The position numbers and the translations under genes are program-made. This document shows, piece after piece, positions 32,610 through 42,147 of a stretch of 64,000 nucleotides of DNA (the stretch's first letter is position 1; each line of letters begins with the position of its first letter). Below the pieces are notes generated by a model. The model made no database searches. It was given only the letters and a program-made list of their open reading frames with translations, and had not been told where the DNA came from. Location: assembly GCA_017450065.1 (NCBI GenBank), contig JAFSYI010000023.1:29794-93793 (forward strand), written 5' to 3'. The DNA is from Lachnospiraceae bacterium (lineage in GTDB: Bacteria > Bacillota > Clostridia > Lachnospirales > Lachnospiraceae).

Positions 32610-32636
32610 GAGCAGTGCTTAGTGAAAGCACTGCTC
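32610..32636. terminator. Hairpin at the end of the SGNH/MBOAT operon
   Basis: GAGCAGTGCTT (32610-32620) and AAGCACTGCTC (32626-32636) form a perfect 11-bp stem with a 5-base loop. It includes the last codons and stop of the minus-strand gene ending at 32619. With copy C next to it, this is the likely transcript end for both convergent units, although no long T run follows. Confidence 0.5.
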
Positions 32637-33755
32637 ATAATAATATGTGCTTATATATTCGTACATGGCAAGCAGTATATCATAATAGTTATCGGAGTTA
32701 AGCTCGTGAGTGCCGTCATGCATTGCTTCATACATATAACGGTTCACGTCTATCTTATAATGCGAATAGTCCCTGTAATTGGACAGATCCGTTACTATCT
32801 CCTCATCATCCTGAAAATAAAAGAGCCGTACATTATCGCATTCGAGCAGCTTCCTGAATTCCCGTTCCTGCACGCAGATGGTGGCTGTGGCGTAACCGCG
32901 CAGGACCACATCGTCCCAGAACAGGATGCTGTAGGGGGGTACATAAAGCCAGAAGGTTACTTCGGGGTGTGAACGGATCTGTTCGATGAACGGATCGGTG
33001 AAAGCATCCGCGGTTTCAAAGAACAGGTCATATTCACTTTCGGGGTTCCTCGCAAGCAGACGTTTCGACATATAGGCAAGCCTTGCCGCATACTTCGAGT
33101 ATTCGTAATCATCACTCCATAAATAAGCGTTTTCCGCACTGAATCCGCTCCGGAAATTGTTGACTATGAATTTGGGCATGTAATCAAAGAGAACCGATTT
33201 GTTGAACAGGTAATGTACATCGCCGGGTCCGATACCTGAAACATAATAGTCTTCAATGGTCTGGGGATACGCGGACGGAAGATCCGTAAAAAGGTAGGTA
33301 TCCAGGCAGAATACGACATTTTTTGTTCCTTTATGCCGGAGAACTTCATCAATGATTAGGCGGTAATCGCCGTAATGTGCTCCCTGAAGAGCTATCTTGA
33401 CGCATTTATCACCGAATACATCATCTTCAAACCAGGTATTTTTGAAATTCTCGCTCATGGACGAACCGATGAGTACGGTATCGTAATCAAGATTACGTGC
33501 AAGACCGATGGCGGATGTTCTTTCGTCGGTCTCAACCGGTGCCAGTCCGAACCAGGGTGCATGGTAGCGCGTAAAGGGATCTATGATGATAACAAGAGCT
33601 GCGATCGCGATCAGGGTCAGCACAATAAATGTTAACGTGAACCCGATAAACCTCTGTGCACTCATAGTGGATTTAACGGCATTATCCTGCGTACCGAGGT
33701 CCCTGTTATTGTCCTGTATTGTATTTTCCGTGACTGTTTTGTCTGAATTCATCAT
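32619..33755 (-). CDS. SGNH-like membrane-anchored partner of second MBOAT
   Basis: A 378-residue protein with a cytoplasmic N-terminus of about 35 residues, one membrane anchor (RFIGFTLTFIVLTLIAIAAL) and an extracytoplasmic domain containing TVLIGSSMSENF, the block I Ser motif shared with the 19583 protein, then FCLDTYLF and a C-terminal SHYKID block with the candidate His. It follows the MBOAT gene on the same strand by 34 bases, so it probably delivers the acyl group to an extracellular glycan or teichoic-type polymer. Start ATG 33755 (or 33752) has GGGAAG 8 bases upstream. Confidence 0.75.
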   Translation of the reverse strand: MMNSDKTVTENTIQDNNRDLGTQDNAVKSTMSAQRFIGFTLTFIVLTLIAIAALVIIIDPFTRYHAPWFGLAPVETDERTSAIGLARNLDYDTVLIGSSMSENFKNTWFEDDVFGDKCVKIALQGAHYGDYRLIIDEVLRHKGTKNVVFCLDTYLFTDLPSAYPQTIEDYYVSGIGPGDVHYLFNKSVLFDYMPKFIVNNFRSGFSAENAYLWSDDYEYSKYAARLAYMSKRLLARNPESEYDLFFETADAFTDPFIEQIRSHPEVTFWLYVPPYSILFWDDVVLRGYATATICVQEREFRKLLECDNVRLFYFQDDEEIVTDLSNYRDYSHYKIDVNRYMYEAMHDGTHELNSDNYYDILLAMYEYISTYYYEQCFH

Positions 33756-33789
33756 CTGTTTTCTTCCCGGTACTTCGGGGCTTCACTGA

Positions 33790-35259
33790 TCAGAAATTGG
33801 TGTATATATATTCCGTCACTCCCGACAGAGACAGGATTGACAGGACCATAAGGACAGCTGTGGTGGCGACAGCCCTTTTATTAAGCTTAAGCGCTGCCAG
33901 ACGTTCCGTTGCATTTCTGCAGTACATGGATATGAATATGCAAATGAGCAGAAATCCTGTCGCTATCACACATCCGCTGTAATACGGTGTCCTGTCAAGA
34001 CCGGTTAGGATCAGCCACTGAAGGAACTGCATTTCATCGGGAGTGGCCTCGGCGACCAATACGATGTTAACAGGAACGAAATTAAGAGAAAACAGCTGTC
34101 TGTAGAAAGCGGCGGCGCACGTCATATCGGGTGCCCTGAACAGTATCCATGACAGGTTGATAAAGAGGAAAGTACCTGTACGCCTTAAGAAAACGGGAAC
34201 CCGTGCCATCTTATCCTTAAGCAGCTTGCTGAGTGTAATGCCGGTACCGTGAACAAGTCCCCATACTATGAATGTATAGGCTGCTCCGTGCCACAGTCCG
34301 CTCAAAAAGAATACGATAAACATATTTACACAGGTTCTTATCTTACCTTTCCGGTTTCCGCCGAGAGGTATATAGACATACCTTGTAAAGAAGGAAGTCA
34401 GGGTTATGTGCCATCTTTTCCAGAAATCGTCTACCGATACTGCCCTGTAGGGAGAAAGAAAGTTATCCGGAAGATCAAGGTTCAGCATAAGGCATACGGC
34501 CCCGGCCATATCGCAGTAGCCGCTGAAATCGAAATATATCTGCATTGTGTAGGCAAGCATGACCAGTAATGCGTTGGTTGTCCCGAGCACATCGATATTG
34601 GAATATCCCCAGGTCACGTAGGGAGCCAGGTTATCTGCGAGCAGTACTTTTTTGGAAAGCCCCACCGCAAAGATCACCATGCCGGACGCGATATTATCGG
34701 GGCTGGCTTTTTTCCTTACAGAATCGTTAAACTGTGGGATCATATCCTTTGCAAAGGCGATCGGACCTACCGAAATCTTGGGGAAAAAGCTTATAAACAG
34801 TGCATAATCCGTAAAACTGTATACAGTACCGGGATCTTTGTAACTGTCTGCCAGAAAGGCGATCTGGGAAAAGGTGAAATAACTTATACCGAGCGGAAGG
34901 ACCGCCTCTTTTACCGTGAATCCCGTATTAAACAGCGAGTTCAGGATACCTTCGAAAAAGCCCAGGTATTTGAAATATATAAGGGCTCCGAGATTGAATA
35001 TGATGCCGGCGCAGAGTATAAGCCTGCGTGTATTGACGGAATGGATTCCGCAGGACAGTACAGACAGCAGATAATTAACCGCTATCATGGTCAGAAGAAC
35101 AGGTAATGCGGAGACATCATTCAGACAATAAAAAACCAGTGACGCGGCAAGAAGGAACAGCTTACCCGCCATGAAAAAGCCTTTGCCGTTGATAAAATGG
35201 TACAGGATGACCACCGCCGGCAGATATAATAATACAAATGAATAGGAGTTAAAAATCAT
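33790..35259 (-). CDS. MBOAT O-acyltransferase, second copy
   Basis: A 489-residue polytopic MBOAT protein with LPLGISYFTFSQIAFLAD, FFPKISVGPIAFAKDMIPQF, IYFDFSGYCDMAGAV, DFWKRWHITLTSFFTRYVY, IPLGGNR and the active-site block LSGLWHGAAYTFIVWG. The order and spacing match the AlgI/DltB/PatA type. It is clearly distinct from the copy at 18108 (for example FTRYVY for FRDYVY), so the two systems probably decorate different polymers. ATG 35259 has AAAGGT about 8 bases upstream. Its promoter must lie in the divergent region shared with ftsH. Confidence 0.93.
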   Translation of the reverse strand: MIFNSYSFVLLYLPAVVILYHFINGKGFFMAGKLFLLAASLVFYCLNDVSALPVLLTMIAVNYLLSVLSCGIHSVNTRRLILCAGIIFNLGALIYFKYLGFFEGILNSLFNTGFTVKEAVLPLGISYFTFSQIAFLADSYKDPGTVYSFTDYALFISFFPKISVGPIAFAKDMIPQFNDSVRKKASPDNIASGMVIFAVGLSKKVLLADNLAPYVTWGYSNIDVLGTTNALLVMLAYTMQIYFDFSGYCDMAGAVCLMLNLDLPDNFLSPYRAVSVDDFWKRWHITLTSFFTRYVYIPLGGNRKGKIRTCVNMFIVFFLSGLWHGAAYTFIVWGLVHGTGITLSKLLKDKMARVPVFLRRTGTFLFINLSWILFRAPDMTCAAAFYRQLFSLNFVPVNIVLVAEATPDEMQFLQWLILTGLDRTPYYSGCVIATGFLLICIFISMYCRNATERLAALKLNKRAVATTAVLMVLSILSLSGVTEYIYTNF

Positions 35260-35363
35260 TATCTGACCTTTATTGGAGTATAGTTGTTACAATTATATGT
35301 TAATTTATAAGAATATGCTATAAAAATCGTATTTTTACGACACAGAATATTCAAAAAAGCTCG

Positions 35364-35392
35364 TTGATTTATTAAATGAGTATAATTATAAT
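35364..35392 (+). promoter_or_regulatory. Sigma-A promoter of ftsH
   Basis: TTGATT (35364-35369) and a perfect TATAAT (35387-35392) are separated by exactly 17 bases. The predicted start near 35399 would give a leader of about 190 bases carrying the three repeated hairpins. Confidence 0.75.
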
Positions 35393-35400
35393 GTATTTTA

Positions 35401-35555
35401 TGAGCATCGGTATTTCACGATGCCATAAAATAACGAGTAAACCAACGAAGTGTTTACGAGTCTGTATATAAATATTACAGGTAATGACATGAGCATCGGT
35501 ATTTCACGATGCCATAAAATAACGAGTCTTATAAGCATTGGTATTTCACGATGCC
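35401..35555 (+). repeat. Three near-identical hairpins in the ftsH leader
   Basis: The unit TGAGCATCGG TATTTCACGATGCC (read as consecutive bases from 35401) occurs at 35401-35438 and, identically over 38 bases, at 35490-35527; a shorter variant is at 35533-35555. Each folds GCATCG against CGATGC with an 8-base loop. Copies 2 and 3 are separated by only 5 bases, whereas 51 bases separate 1 and 2, so this is not a CRISPR array. The rest of 35260-35592 is A/T-rich promoter DNA, with AAGGAG (35575-35580) before ftsH. Confidence 0.75.
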
Positions 35556-35592
35556 TGTTATGTAAGCAATGTTCAAGGAGAGACATTCTTAG

Positions 35593-37662
35593 ATGGAAAA
35601 CAACAACAATCAGGGGAACAACGGCAACAACGGCAACAACACGCCCCCGAAGAACAAACAGACCCTTCTTATTCTTGTGATAGCTTCGCTGATCACGTTG
35701 CTGATGCTGTCATATATGCGTTCCGCGACCGGTGCGGCCGGTAGTAAGAAGATAACCTATGATGAGTTTATAGAGAAGATAGAAAAGGGTGAAGTTGAGA
35801 AGGTTGTGATCGATTCGGATAAGATTGAGATCACGCCCAAAGGTCAGGAAGACAAATATGCGAAGAGTACCTTTTATACAACACCGGTAGCGGATAACGG
35901 ACTTGCCGACAGGCTTCTTAAATCGGGCGTCAAGTTTGAGCAGAAGGAGACCTCTTCATCTGATTATATAATTTATGTGATCGTATCCTATGTGCTTCCG
36001 ATAGTCCTTGTATGGGTATTCCTGAGCTTCCTTATGCGCAGGATGACCAAAGGCGGCGTGATGGGAGTCGGCAGAAGTAATGCCAAGGTGTATGTCCAGA
36101 AGGAAACGGGCATAACCTTTAAGGATGTTGCAGGCCAGGATGAAGCCAAGGAATCGCTTCAGGAGGTTGTAGACTTTCTCCATAACCCGGGTAAATATGT
36201 GAAGATCGGAGCGAAGCTTCCCAAGGGAGCTCTGCTTGTGGGTCCTCCCGGAACCGGTAAAACACTGCTTGCAAAGGCTGTTGCCGGTGAAGCGCATGTC
36301 CCCTTCTTTTCCCTTGCGGGTTCAGACTTTGTTGAGATGTATGTGGGTGTCGGTGCTTCGAGAGTAAGAGACCTGTTCAAGGATGCGACGAAAAATGCAC
36401 CGTGTATAATTTTTATTGACGAGATAGATGCGATAGGTAAGAGCCGTGACTCAAGGTTTGGCGGCGGAAACGATGAACGTGAACAGACCCTTAACCAGCT
36501 TCTGTCGGAAATGGACGGATTTGACACAAGCAAGGGTATCCTTATCCTGGCGGCAACCAACAGACCCGAGATCCTTGATAAGGCTCTCCTTCGTCCCGGA
36601 CGTTTCGACAGACGTATCATAGTTGACAAACCGGATCTTAAGGGACGTATTGATACGCTTAAGGTCCACAGCAAGGATGTTCTGCTTGATGATACCGTGG
36701 ATATGGAGGAAATAGGTCTCGCAACCGCGGGCGCAGTCGGTTCGGATCTTGCCAACATGGTAAACGAAGCTGCAATAAATGCGGTTAAGAGCGGAAGAGA
36801 AGCGGTCAACCAGAAGGATCTTCTCGAAGCCATCGAGGTGGTAATGATGGGTAAGGAGAAGAAGGACCGCGTCATGAGTGCCGAAGAGAAGAAAATAGTA
36901 TCATATCACGAGATCGGACATGCGCTGGCCAGCGCTTTGCAGAAGAACACGGATCCCATCCAGAAGATCACCATTGTTCCCCGTACCATGGGTGCGCTGG
37001 GATATGCATGGTATGTTCCCGATGAAGAGAAGCACCTGCGGAGCAAGGTTGAGCTGGAAGAGCGCATAATAACCGCACTTGCGGGACGTGCCGCGGAGGA
37101 AATGGTATTCGACTCGGTTACGACCGGAGCGGCCAATGATATTGAGCAGGCGACGGGGATTGCAAGAAACATGGTTACCCAGTACGGTATGTCCGAGAAG
37201 TTCGGCCTCATCCAGCTCGAATCTGTACAGGACCGTTACCTGAGCGGAGGCAAGGTCATGGAATGCGCGGATGTTACGGCTGCCGATGTTGACAGGGAGG
37301 TCATGAGGATAATCTCCGAATCATATGAAGCCGCCAAGAGACTGCTTGGTGAGAACCGTGAGCTTATGGATGAACTTGCCGCTTATCTTCTTGAGAAGGA
37401 AAGCATTACAGGCAAGGAATTCATGAAGATATTCAACCGTCATAAGGGAATTGCCGATGATGAAACGGAAGAAGCGGCGGATGAGGAAGCAGACGGTACG
37501 AAGCCTGAGACAGTGGACGAGGCAGACAGACAGGCTGTGTCTCTGGAGATTTCGCCGCAGGGCTTATACGCTACCAATGTTGTAAACGGAACCGCCAATG
37601 AGATAATAGAAGAAAAGAAAAGAAATGCCGGCACAGGACAGAAGAGCGAAGATGCGGAATGA
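35593..37662 (+). CDS. ftsH: ATP-dependent zinc metalloprotease FtsH
   Basis: A 689-residue membrane AAA+ protease that degrades misfolded and regulatory membrane and cytosolic proteins. Residues 1-20 are an Asn/Gly-rich low-complexity stretch; two membrane segments (about 26-45 and 118-142) flank the extracytoplasmic domain. The AAA module has Walker A GPPGTGKT (217-224), Walker [12 protein letters not shown] and the second-region-of-homology block RPGRFDRRI; the peptidase has HEIGH (439-443). An acidic tail of about 60 residues is longer than usual. AAGGAG lies 12 bases from ATG 35593, a slightly long spacing. It is a single-gene unit between a strong promoter and a hairpin. Confidence 0.96.
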   Translation: MENNNNQGNNGNNGNNTPPKNKQTLLILVIASLITLLMLSYMRSATGAAGSKKITYDEFIEKIEKGEVEKVVIDSDKIEITPKGQEDKYAKSTFYTTPVADNGLADRLLKSGVKFEQKETSSSDYIIYVIVSYVLPIVLVWVFLSFLMRRMTKGGVMGVGRSNAKVYVQKETGITFKDVAGQDEAKESLQEVVDFLHNPGKYVKIGAKLPKGALLVGPPGTGKTLLAKAVAGEAHVPFFSLAGSDFVEMYVGVGASRVRDLFKDATKNAPCIIFIDEIDAIGKSRDSRFGGGNDEREQTLNQLLSEMDGFDTSKGILILAATNRPEILDKALLRPGRFDRRIIVDKPDLKGRIDTLKVHSKDVLLDDTVDMEEIGLATAGAVGSDLANMVNEAAINAVKSGREAVNQKDLLEAIEVVMMGKEKKDRVMSAEEKKIVSYHEIGHALASALQKNTDPIQKITIVPRTMGALGYAWYVPDEEKHLRSKVELEERIITALAGRAAEEMVFDSVTTGAANDIEQATGIARNMVTQYGMSEKFGLIQLESVQDRYLSGGKVMECADVTAADVDREVMRIISESYEAAKRLLGENRELMDELAAYLLEKESITGKEFMKIFNRHKGIADDETEEAADEEADGTKPETVDEADRQAVSLEISPQGLYATNVVNGTANEIIEEKKRNAGTGQKSEDAE

Positions 37663-37677
37663 GTAAGATGATCTGTT

Positions 37678-37723
37678 ATACCCCATATGTTGAAAAGGCA
37701 TCAGGCCCCAACATATGGGGTAT
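37678..37723 (+). terminator. Hairpin after ftsH
   Basis: ATACCCCATATGTTG (37678-37692) and CAACATATGGGGTAT (37709-37723) are perfect 15-base complements with a 16-base loop. It starts 15 bases after the ftsH stop. Only weak T content follows, so termination strength is uncertain. Confidence 0.55.
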
Positions 37724-37808
37724 TCCCTATTATGAGGGGTTATAAGCTTATGACGGCGGTACCGGGCGGAGAATGAATACAGAGATTGTATATAAGGAAG
37801 ATCGTGGA

Positions 37809-38945
37809 ATGAACACGGACGAAAAGGACAACAGAATATCCCCCCAAAATGCGGGGAGCGGGGAAGAGAGTGATAAGCGGTACACACTTGTCACGGTTCT
37901 TCTTGTCACACTCACGGCGATCTCGGTTATGGTGATGATCGTGAGCATGATATATTTCAAGAAAAGGATCACCGGTGACATCGAGGAGGCACTTACCGGC
38001 AACAGGGAATATGACAGACATTATGCGCTCGTTGTGAGGGGAGGTGACGAAACCTACTGGCAGACAGCCTATGAAAGTATGAAAAACGAGGGCGAGCTTA
38101 CCGGTGTGTATGTGGACAGGACAGGTGACAACCTTCCCAATGATTACTCGGAATACGATCTTATGGAAATAGCCATTGCATCAAGAGTTGACGGTATAAT
38201 CTATGAGGCGGATGATACGGTTGATTCCGTTGTCCAGATCAATAAGGCTACCGCTGCAGGCATTCCGGTTGTTACCGTACGCTCCGATGCTCCGGCAAGC
38301 GCAAGAAGAAGCTTCATAGGTGTAAGCTATTACAATCTCGGGAATGAATACGGAAGGCTTATCATAAAAGCATGCAGAGAGACGGCCGGCGGGTCTTTTA
38401 AGAAAGAGAGTGAAGAATCTGACGGGGATGAAGGCTTTTCGGTTCTTGTACTTACGGATTCCACCATGCAGGATACATCGCAGAACGTTGTTCTGACAGC
38501 ACTTAAGGAAACGCTCCAGAAGAAGCCGGAGGATATACCTGAGATTACGGTGAAGACTGCCGAAGTAGACAACAGCGGTGAATTTACGGCAGAGGAGTCG
38601 ATCCGTGATCTGTTCCTTGGCAACCGTCTTCCCGATATAATCGTCTGTCTCAATGAAACCAATACAGTCATAGTATATCAGACTATGGTCGAGATGAATA
38701 AGGTGGGGGAATCCATCATACTCGGTTACGACGATTCCGAACCTATATTAAATGAGATAGAGAAAGAGGTCATATATGCGACCATAACCGTGGATAACCA
38801 GCAGCTGGGGCAGGACTGCGTGGACGCCCTGAACGAATATATAGAGTATAAGCGTGTCAGTGATTATTACGGGGTTGACTATAAGATAATCGACAAAGAG
38901 AATCTGAGAGACGACCCGGAAAGCGGGGCAGGATATGAAGAGTAG
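37809..38945 (+). CDS. Membrane-anchored periplasmic-binding-protein-like sugar sensor
   Basis: A 378-residue protein with a cytoplasmic N-terminus of about 24 residues, one membrane helix (about 25-50) and a type I periplasmic-binding domain (Peripla_BP_4): HYALVVRGGDETYWQTAYES, VDGIIYEADDTVDSV, AGIPVVTVRSDAP, and VILGYDDSEPI. It keeps the fold of sugar-binding proteins but is tethered, not a lipoprotein, and overlaps the sensor-kinase gene by 11 bases. It is probably the ligand-sensing partner of that kinase. ATG 37809 has AGGAAG about 8 bases upstream and is preferred over ATG 37773. Confidence 0.82.
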   Translation: MNTDEKDNRISPQNAGSGEESDKRYTLVTVLLVTLTAISVMVMIVSMIYFKKRITGDIEEALTGNREYDRHYALVVRGGDETYWQTAYESMKNEGELTGVYVDRTGDNLPNDYSEYDLMEIAIASRVDGIIYEADDTVDSVVQINKATAAGIPVVTVRSDAPASARRSFIGVSYYNLGNEYGRLIIKACRETAGGSFKKESEESDGDEGFSVLVLTDSTMQDTSQNVVLTALKETLQKKPEDIPEITVKTAEVDNSGEFTAEESIRDLFLGNRLPDIIVCLNETNTVIVYQTMVEMNKVGESIILGYDDSEPILNEIEKEVIYATITVDNQQLGQDCVDALNEYIEYKRVSDYYGVDYKIIDKENLRDDPESGAGYEE

Positions 38946-40428
38946 AAGGTTTATGTCCGGTACGTCCATACAAAGCCGTCTGATCGTACTGTTCCTTATA
39001 ACTACGGCGCTCATATTTTTTGTAAATGTGTTTGTGTATGTGAATATAAATCGTATAATTGAGAGGATAGAAGCGCTCTATTCCAGCAATGTCAGTCTGA
39101 ATGAGCTGTCTGACAGGCTTTCGGATGTTCAGGAGGACATGACCCGTTATCTTAAGACAAAGAGTACGGAATCACTTGAAGAGTATTATAAATACGAGCA
39201 GGATTATATCGAACAGCTGGAGCGTCTGGAGATAAGTTCGGTCAGCAGTGAGCTGATCTATATGAAGAAATATATAGTCGATATGTCCTACACCTATCTC
39301 GAGTGGGCGGATGAAGCGGTAAACGCCAAGAGGGGGCGGAATATATCGAAATATGTGGATGCATATGAGGAATGCAGCCGTATATACGATTATCTCAACA
39401 GTTATATCTACAGCCTTAACAATGAGCAGTTTAAGGAAAGCTCCGGCAATTATGCAGGTCTTATAAGTACGCTGAGATACGCGGAGCTGTTCTGCCTTAC
39501 AATCCTTGTTGTAGTGGCTGTATGCAACATACTTCTTATAATACTGGCGACTCAGACGATAACAGGACCGCTCAGTTCTCTTGCCAAAAGAGCCAATGAG
39601 GTATCGGAGGGCAATCTTTTGGGGGAACCGCTCCGGGTGGAATCCAGTGATGAGGTAGGAGTCGTTACCGGAGCCTTTAACCAGATGGTCATAAGTCTGC
39701 GCGATTATATTGACAAAGTCCGGGACAATATGGAGAAGGAAAGTGCGATGAAGGAGCGGGAGCTTCGTATGAACGCATCCTTAAAGGAAGCCCAGCTTAA
39801 ATATCTTCAGGCACAGATAAATCCGCATTTTCTGTTCAATACCCTGAATGCGGGAGCGCAGCTTGCGATGATGGAGGGAGCTGACAGGACCAATACATAT
39901 ATCCAGAAGATGGCTGATTTTTTCAGATACAATATCAAGAAGGATCATGAGCTTACCACCATAGCAGACGAGATAGAGCTTATAGATAATTATATTTATA
40001 TATTAAATGTACGTTTTTCGGGTGATATTAATTTTGAAAAGAATATTGACACATCACTTATGAATATCGAGATTCCCAGTATGACCCTGCAGCCGATAGT
40101 TGAAAATGCGGTTAATTACGGCATAAGGAATATTGACTGGGAAGGCCTTATTACCCTGTCGCTTTACAGGGAAGAAGACAGGGTCTGCATTTCCGTAAAG
40201 GATAACGGAGTGGGTATACCACAGGATAAGATTGACAGGATACTTGCCGATGAGCTGCAGACATCGGGTCTGTCGGATGATTCCAACGGAATAGGCCTGA
40301 CTAATGTTATTTCAAGACTTGATCTTCACTTTAATGCGGATAACGTTTTTAACATTTACTCGGAGGGTGAGAACATGGGTACCGAGGTAGTGATCCGGAT
40401 ACCTATGGAGCGAAGGGAACAGACATGA
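38935..40428 (+). CDS. Sensor histidine kinase, YesM/LytS type
   Basis: A 497-residue membrane kinase. One membrane segment lies at about residues 14-36 and a second at about 184-206; the helical extracytoplasmic domain between them has no obvious ligand fold, consistent with sensing through the tethered binding protein encoded just upstream. A HAMP region (ITGPLSSLAKRANEVSEGNLL) leads to the His_kinase domain QAQINPHFLFNTLN (His298) and an ATPase with NAVNYGI and KDNGVGIP. It should phosphorylate the AraC-type regulator encoded next. Start ATG 38935 overlaps the previous gene. Confidence 0.92.
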   Translation: MKSRRFMSGTSIQSRLIVLFLITTALIFFVNVFVYVNINRIIERIEALYSSNVSLNELSDRLSDVQEDMTRYLKTKSTESLEEYYKYEQDYIEQLERLEISSVSSELIYMKKYIVDMSYTYLEWADEAVNAKRGRNISKYVDAYEECSRIYDYLNSYIYSLNNEQFKESSGNYAGLISTLRYAELFCLTILVVVAVCNILLIILATQTITGPLSSLAKRANEVSEGNLLGEPLRVESSDEVGVVTGAFNQMVISLRDYIDKVRDNMEKESAMKERELRMNASLKEAQLKYLQAQINPHFLFNTLNAGAQLAMMEGADRTNTYIQKMADFFRYNIKKDHELTTIADEIELIDNYIYILNVRFSGDINFEKNIDTSLMNIEIPSMTLQPIVENAVNYGIRNIDWEGLITLSLYREEDRVCISVKDNGVGIPQDKIDRILADELQTSGLSDDSNGIGLTNVISRLDLHFNADNVFNIYSEGENMGTEVVIRIPMERREQT

Positions 40429-40493
40429 GGCTATGCCCGGGTCCGAAGTATGCCGGGGGCAATGAGACAGACTAAGTGCCGGAAGGAGAGAAT

Positions 40494-42086
40494 ATGTATA
40501 AGATACTGCTTGCTGATGATGAAGGAATAGTGATCGATTCGCTTAAGTTCATAATAGAAAAGAACTTCCCCGACAGCTGTATCATAGAATCGGCCAAGAC
40601 CGGCAGGAAGGTCATCGAGCTGGCGGAGAATTTCAGGCCGGATATTGCCTTTATGGATATTCAGATGCCCGGTATCAACGGAATTGACGCAATGAAGGAA
40701 ATAAGGGAAGCCAATAAGACCACGATCTTTATTGTCATGTCTGCGTATGATAAGTTCGATTATGCCAAGGAAGCCATTAACCTTGGCGTGCTTGATTATC
40801 TTAACAAGCCGGTTGAACAGCCTAAGATCGTTGAAGTACTGAAACGGGCAATGAAGCAGGTGGATGATGAGAAGGAAAGACGCAGCCAGGATCTTCTTAT
40901 CAAAGAGAAGCTTGAGACCGTTGTTCCGATCATTGAGAACAATATGATCTACACGGCGCTGTTTCAGGACAATTACGACTCGGAGGTGGAGAACTTCAGA
41001 AATCTTCTTTCCATAGAAAAGGATTACGGGTATATCATAGTTCTTGAGTGGGGAGACAATCAGAACGACCATCATCTTACGAATGTGGTTGGAACAGGGA
41101 TTAAAATGCAGTCCTATTATAAAGAAATGCGCGAGGTGATCAAGGGCTTCTTCGAATGCGTGATCGGTTCCATGATGGCTAACCGTATTATCATTTATGT
41201 ACCGTATGAAAAGGATGCGATTGAATATAATGAAAGGATAGAAATAATCGAAAAGACAAGGACCATGATCCGAAAGCTGAAGCAGTATATCGATGTAAGG
41301 TTCAGGGCCGGAATAGGTTCTGTTGTAAAGCTTGAGGACTGCATCCGCTCCTATCAGGAGGGGCAGAGGGCACTCAGGAAGAGTGACGGAACCGTTGCAC
41401 ACGTCGACGACCTTCCGATAACGGTAAGCTATGAGGCGAACTATCCGATAGATCAGGAAAGGCGACTTTTCGAAATGACCGAGAAGGGAAATGAAAATGA
41501 AGCCCTTATAGCCGCCAACCGTTTCTTTGGATGGATGGTCGAGAACTACAGCGACCATATCTATGATATCAAGTTAAAGGCACTTGAATTTGTGCTGAGA
41601 GTGGAGCATCTTGCGATAAGAGAGGGTGGAATGGAGTATCATTTTCTGTCAAGACAGGATTATCTGCCGTCTCTGCTTGCCCTTAATTCACTGGATGAGA
41701 TCCAGCAGTGGTTTGTAAGCAAGATAAGCGCGGCCTGCCGTGATGTTGTGCAGAGTAAGGAAAAACAGTCTTCGTCAAGCGTTGAGAGGGCCAAAGCTTA
41801 TATAGCCGAAAGATATAATAAAGATATTTCACTCGATGATGTGTCCAAGGAAGTGGATATAAGCCCGTATTATTTCAGTAAGCTGTTTAAGGAGGAGACG
41901 GGGGAGAACTTTATCGAGTATCTGACGGCAGTCAGGATAAACAGGGCCAAGCAGCTGATAGCCGGCTCAGACATGTCGATGAAAGAAATATGTACAGAGG
42001 TCGGATATTCGGACCCAAATTACTTCAGCAGGATATTCAAAAAGAATGTGGGAGTGACGCCGACGGAATATAAGGAGAAGGTGTAA
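40494..42086 (+). CDS. AraC-family response regulator, YesN type
   Basis: A 530-residue regulator. The receiver domain at 1-125 has LLADDEG, the phospho-acceptor AFMDIQMPG (Asp55), MSAYDKF and LNKPVEQP (Lys). A middle region of about 280 residues contains a degenerate cyclase-like segment, and the C-terminal AraC double helix-turn-helix (about 430-530) includes DISLDDVSKEVDISPYYFSK and DPNYFSRIFKKNVGVTPTEY. It likely activates the sugar-binding and ABC genes downstream. GGAAGGAGAG is directly before ATG 40494, which I prefer over the in-frame GTG at 40476. Confidence 0.93.
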   Translation: MYKILLADDEGIVIDSLKFIIEKNFPDSCIIESAKTGRKVIELAENFRPDIAFMDIQMPGINGIDAMKEIREANKTTIFIVMSAYDKFDYAKEAINLGVLDYLNKPVEQPKIVEVLKRAMKQVDDEKERRSQDLLIKEKLETVVPIIENNMIYTALFQDNYDSEVENFRNLLSIEKDYGYIIVLEWGDNQNDHHLTNVVGTGIKMQSYYKEMREVIKGFFECVIGSMMANRIIIYVPYEKDAIEYNERIEIIEKTRTMIRKLKQYIDVRFRAGIGSVVKLEDCIRSYQEGQRALRKSDGTVAHVDDLPITVSYEANYPIDQERRLFEMTEKGNENEALIAANRFFGWMVENYSDHIYDIKLKALEFVLRVEHLAIREGGMEYHFLSRQDYLPSLLALNSLDEIQQWFVSKISAACRDVVQSKEKQSSSSVERAKAYIAERYNKDISLDDVSKEVDISPYYFSKLFKEETGENFIEYLTAVRINRAKQLIAGSDMSMKEICTEVGYSDPNYFSRIFKKNVGVTPTEYKEKV

Positions 42087-42147
42087 GAAGAGCAGGGAAT
42101 AAGAGGGACCGTATTTCTTTTGGATGTTTTGAAAGGCGATTGATATT

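Noticed and set aside
35401-35555. Possible CRISPR-like repeats upstream of ftsH
   Set aside because: Only three units, unequal spacing (51 and 5 bases), and the units themselves are simple hairpins; no cas genes.
36159-36875. Minus-strand frame of 238 codons inside ftsH
   Set aside because: It overlaps the conserved AAA+ module of ftsH entirely, is Ser/Arg/Pro-rich and lacks a convincing ribosome binding site.
40431-41558. Long open frame (375 codons) on the minus strand within the response-regulator gene
   Set aside because: The plus-strand frame has clear receiver and AraC motifs; the antisense frame has no recognisable domain and has the His/Leu/Ile-rich composition of a reverse-complement shadow.
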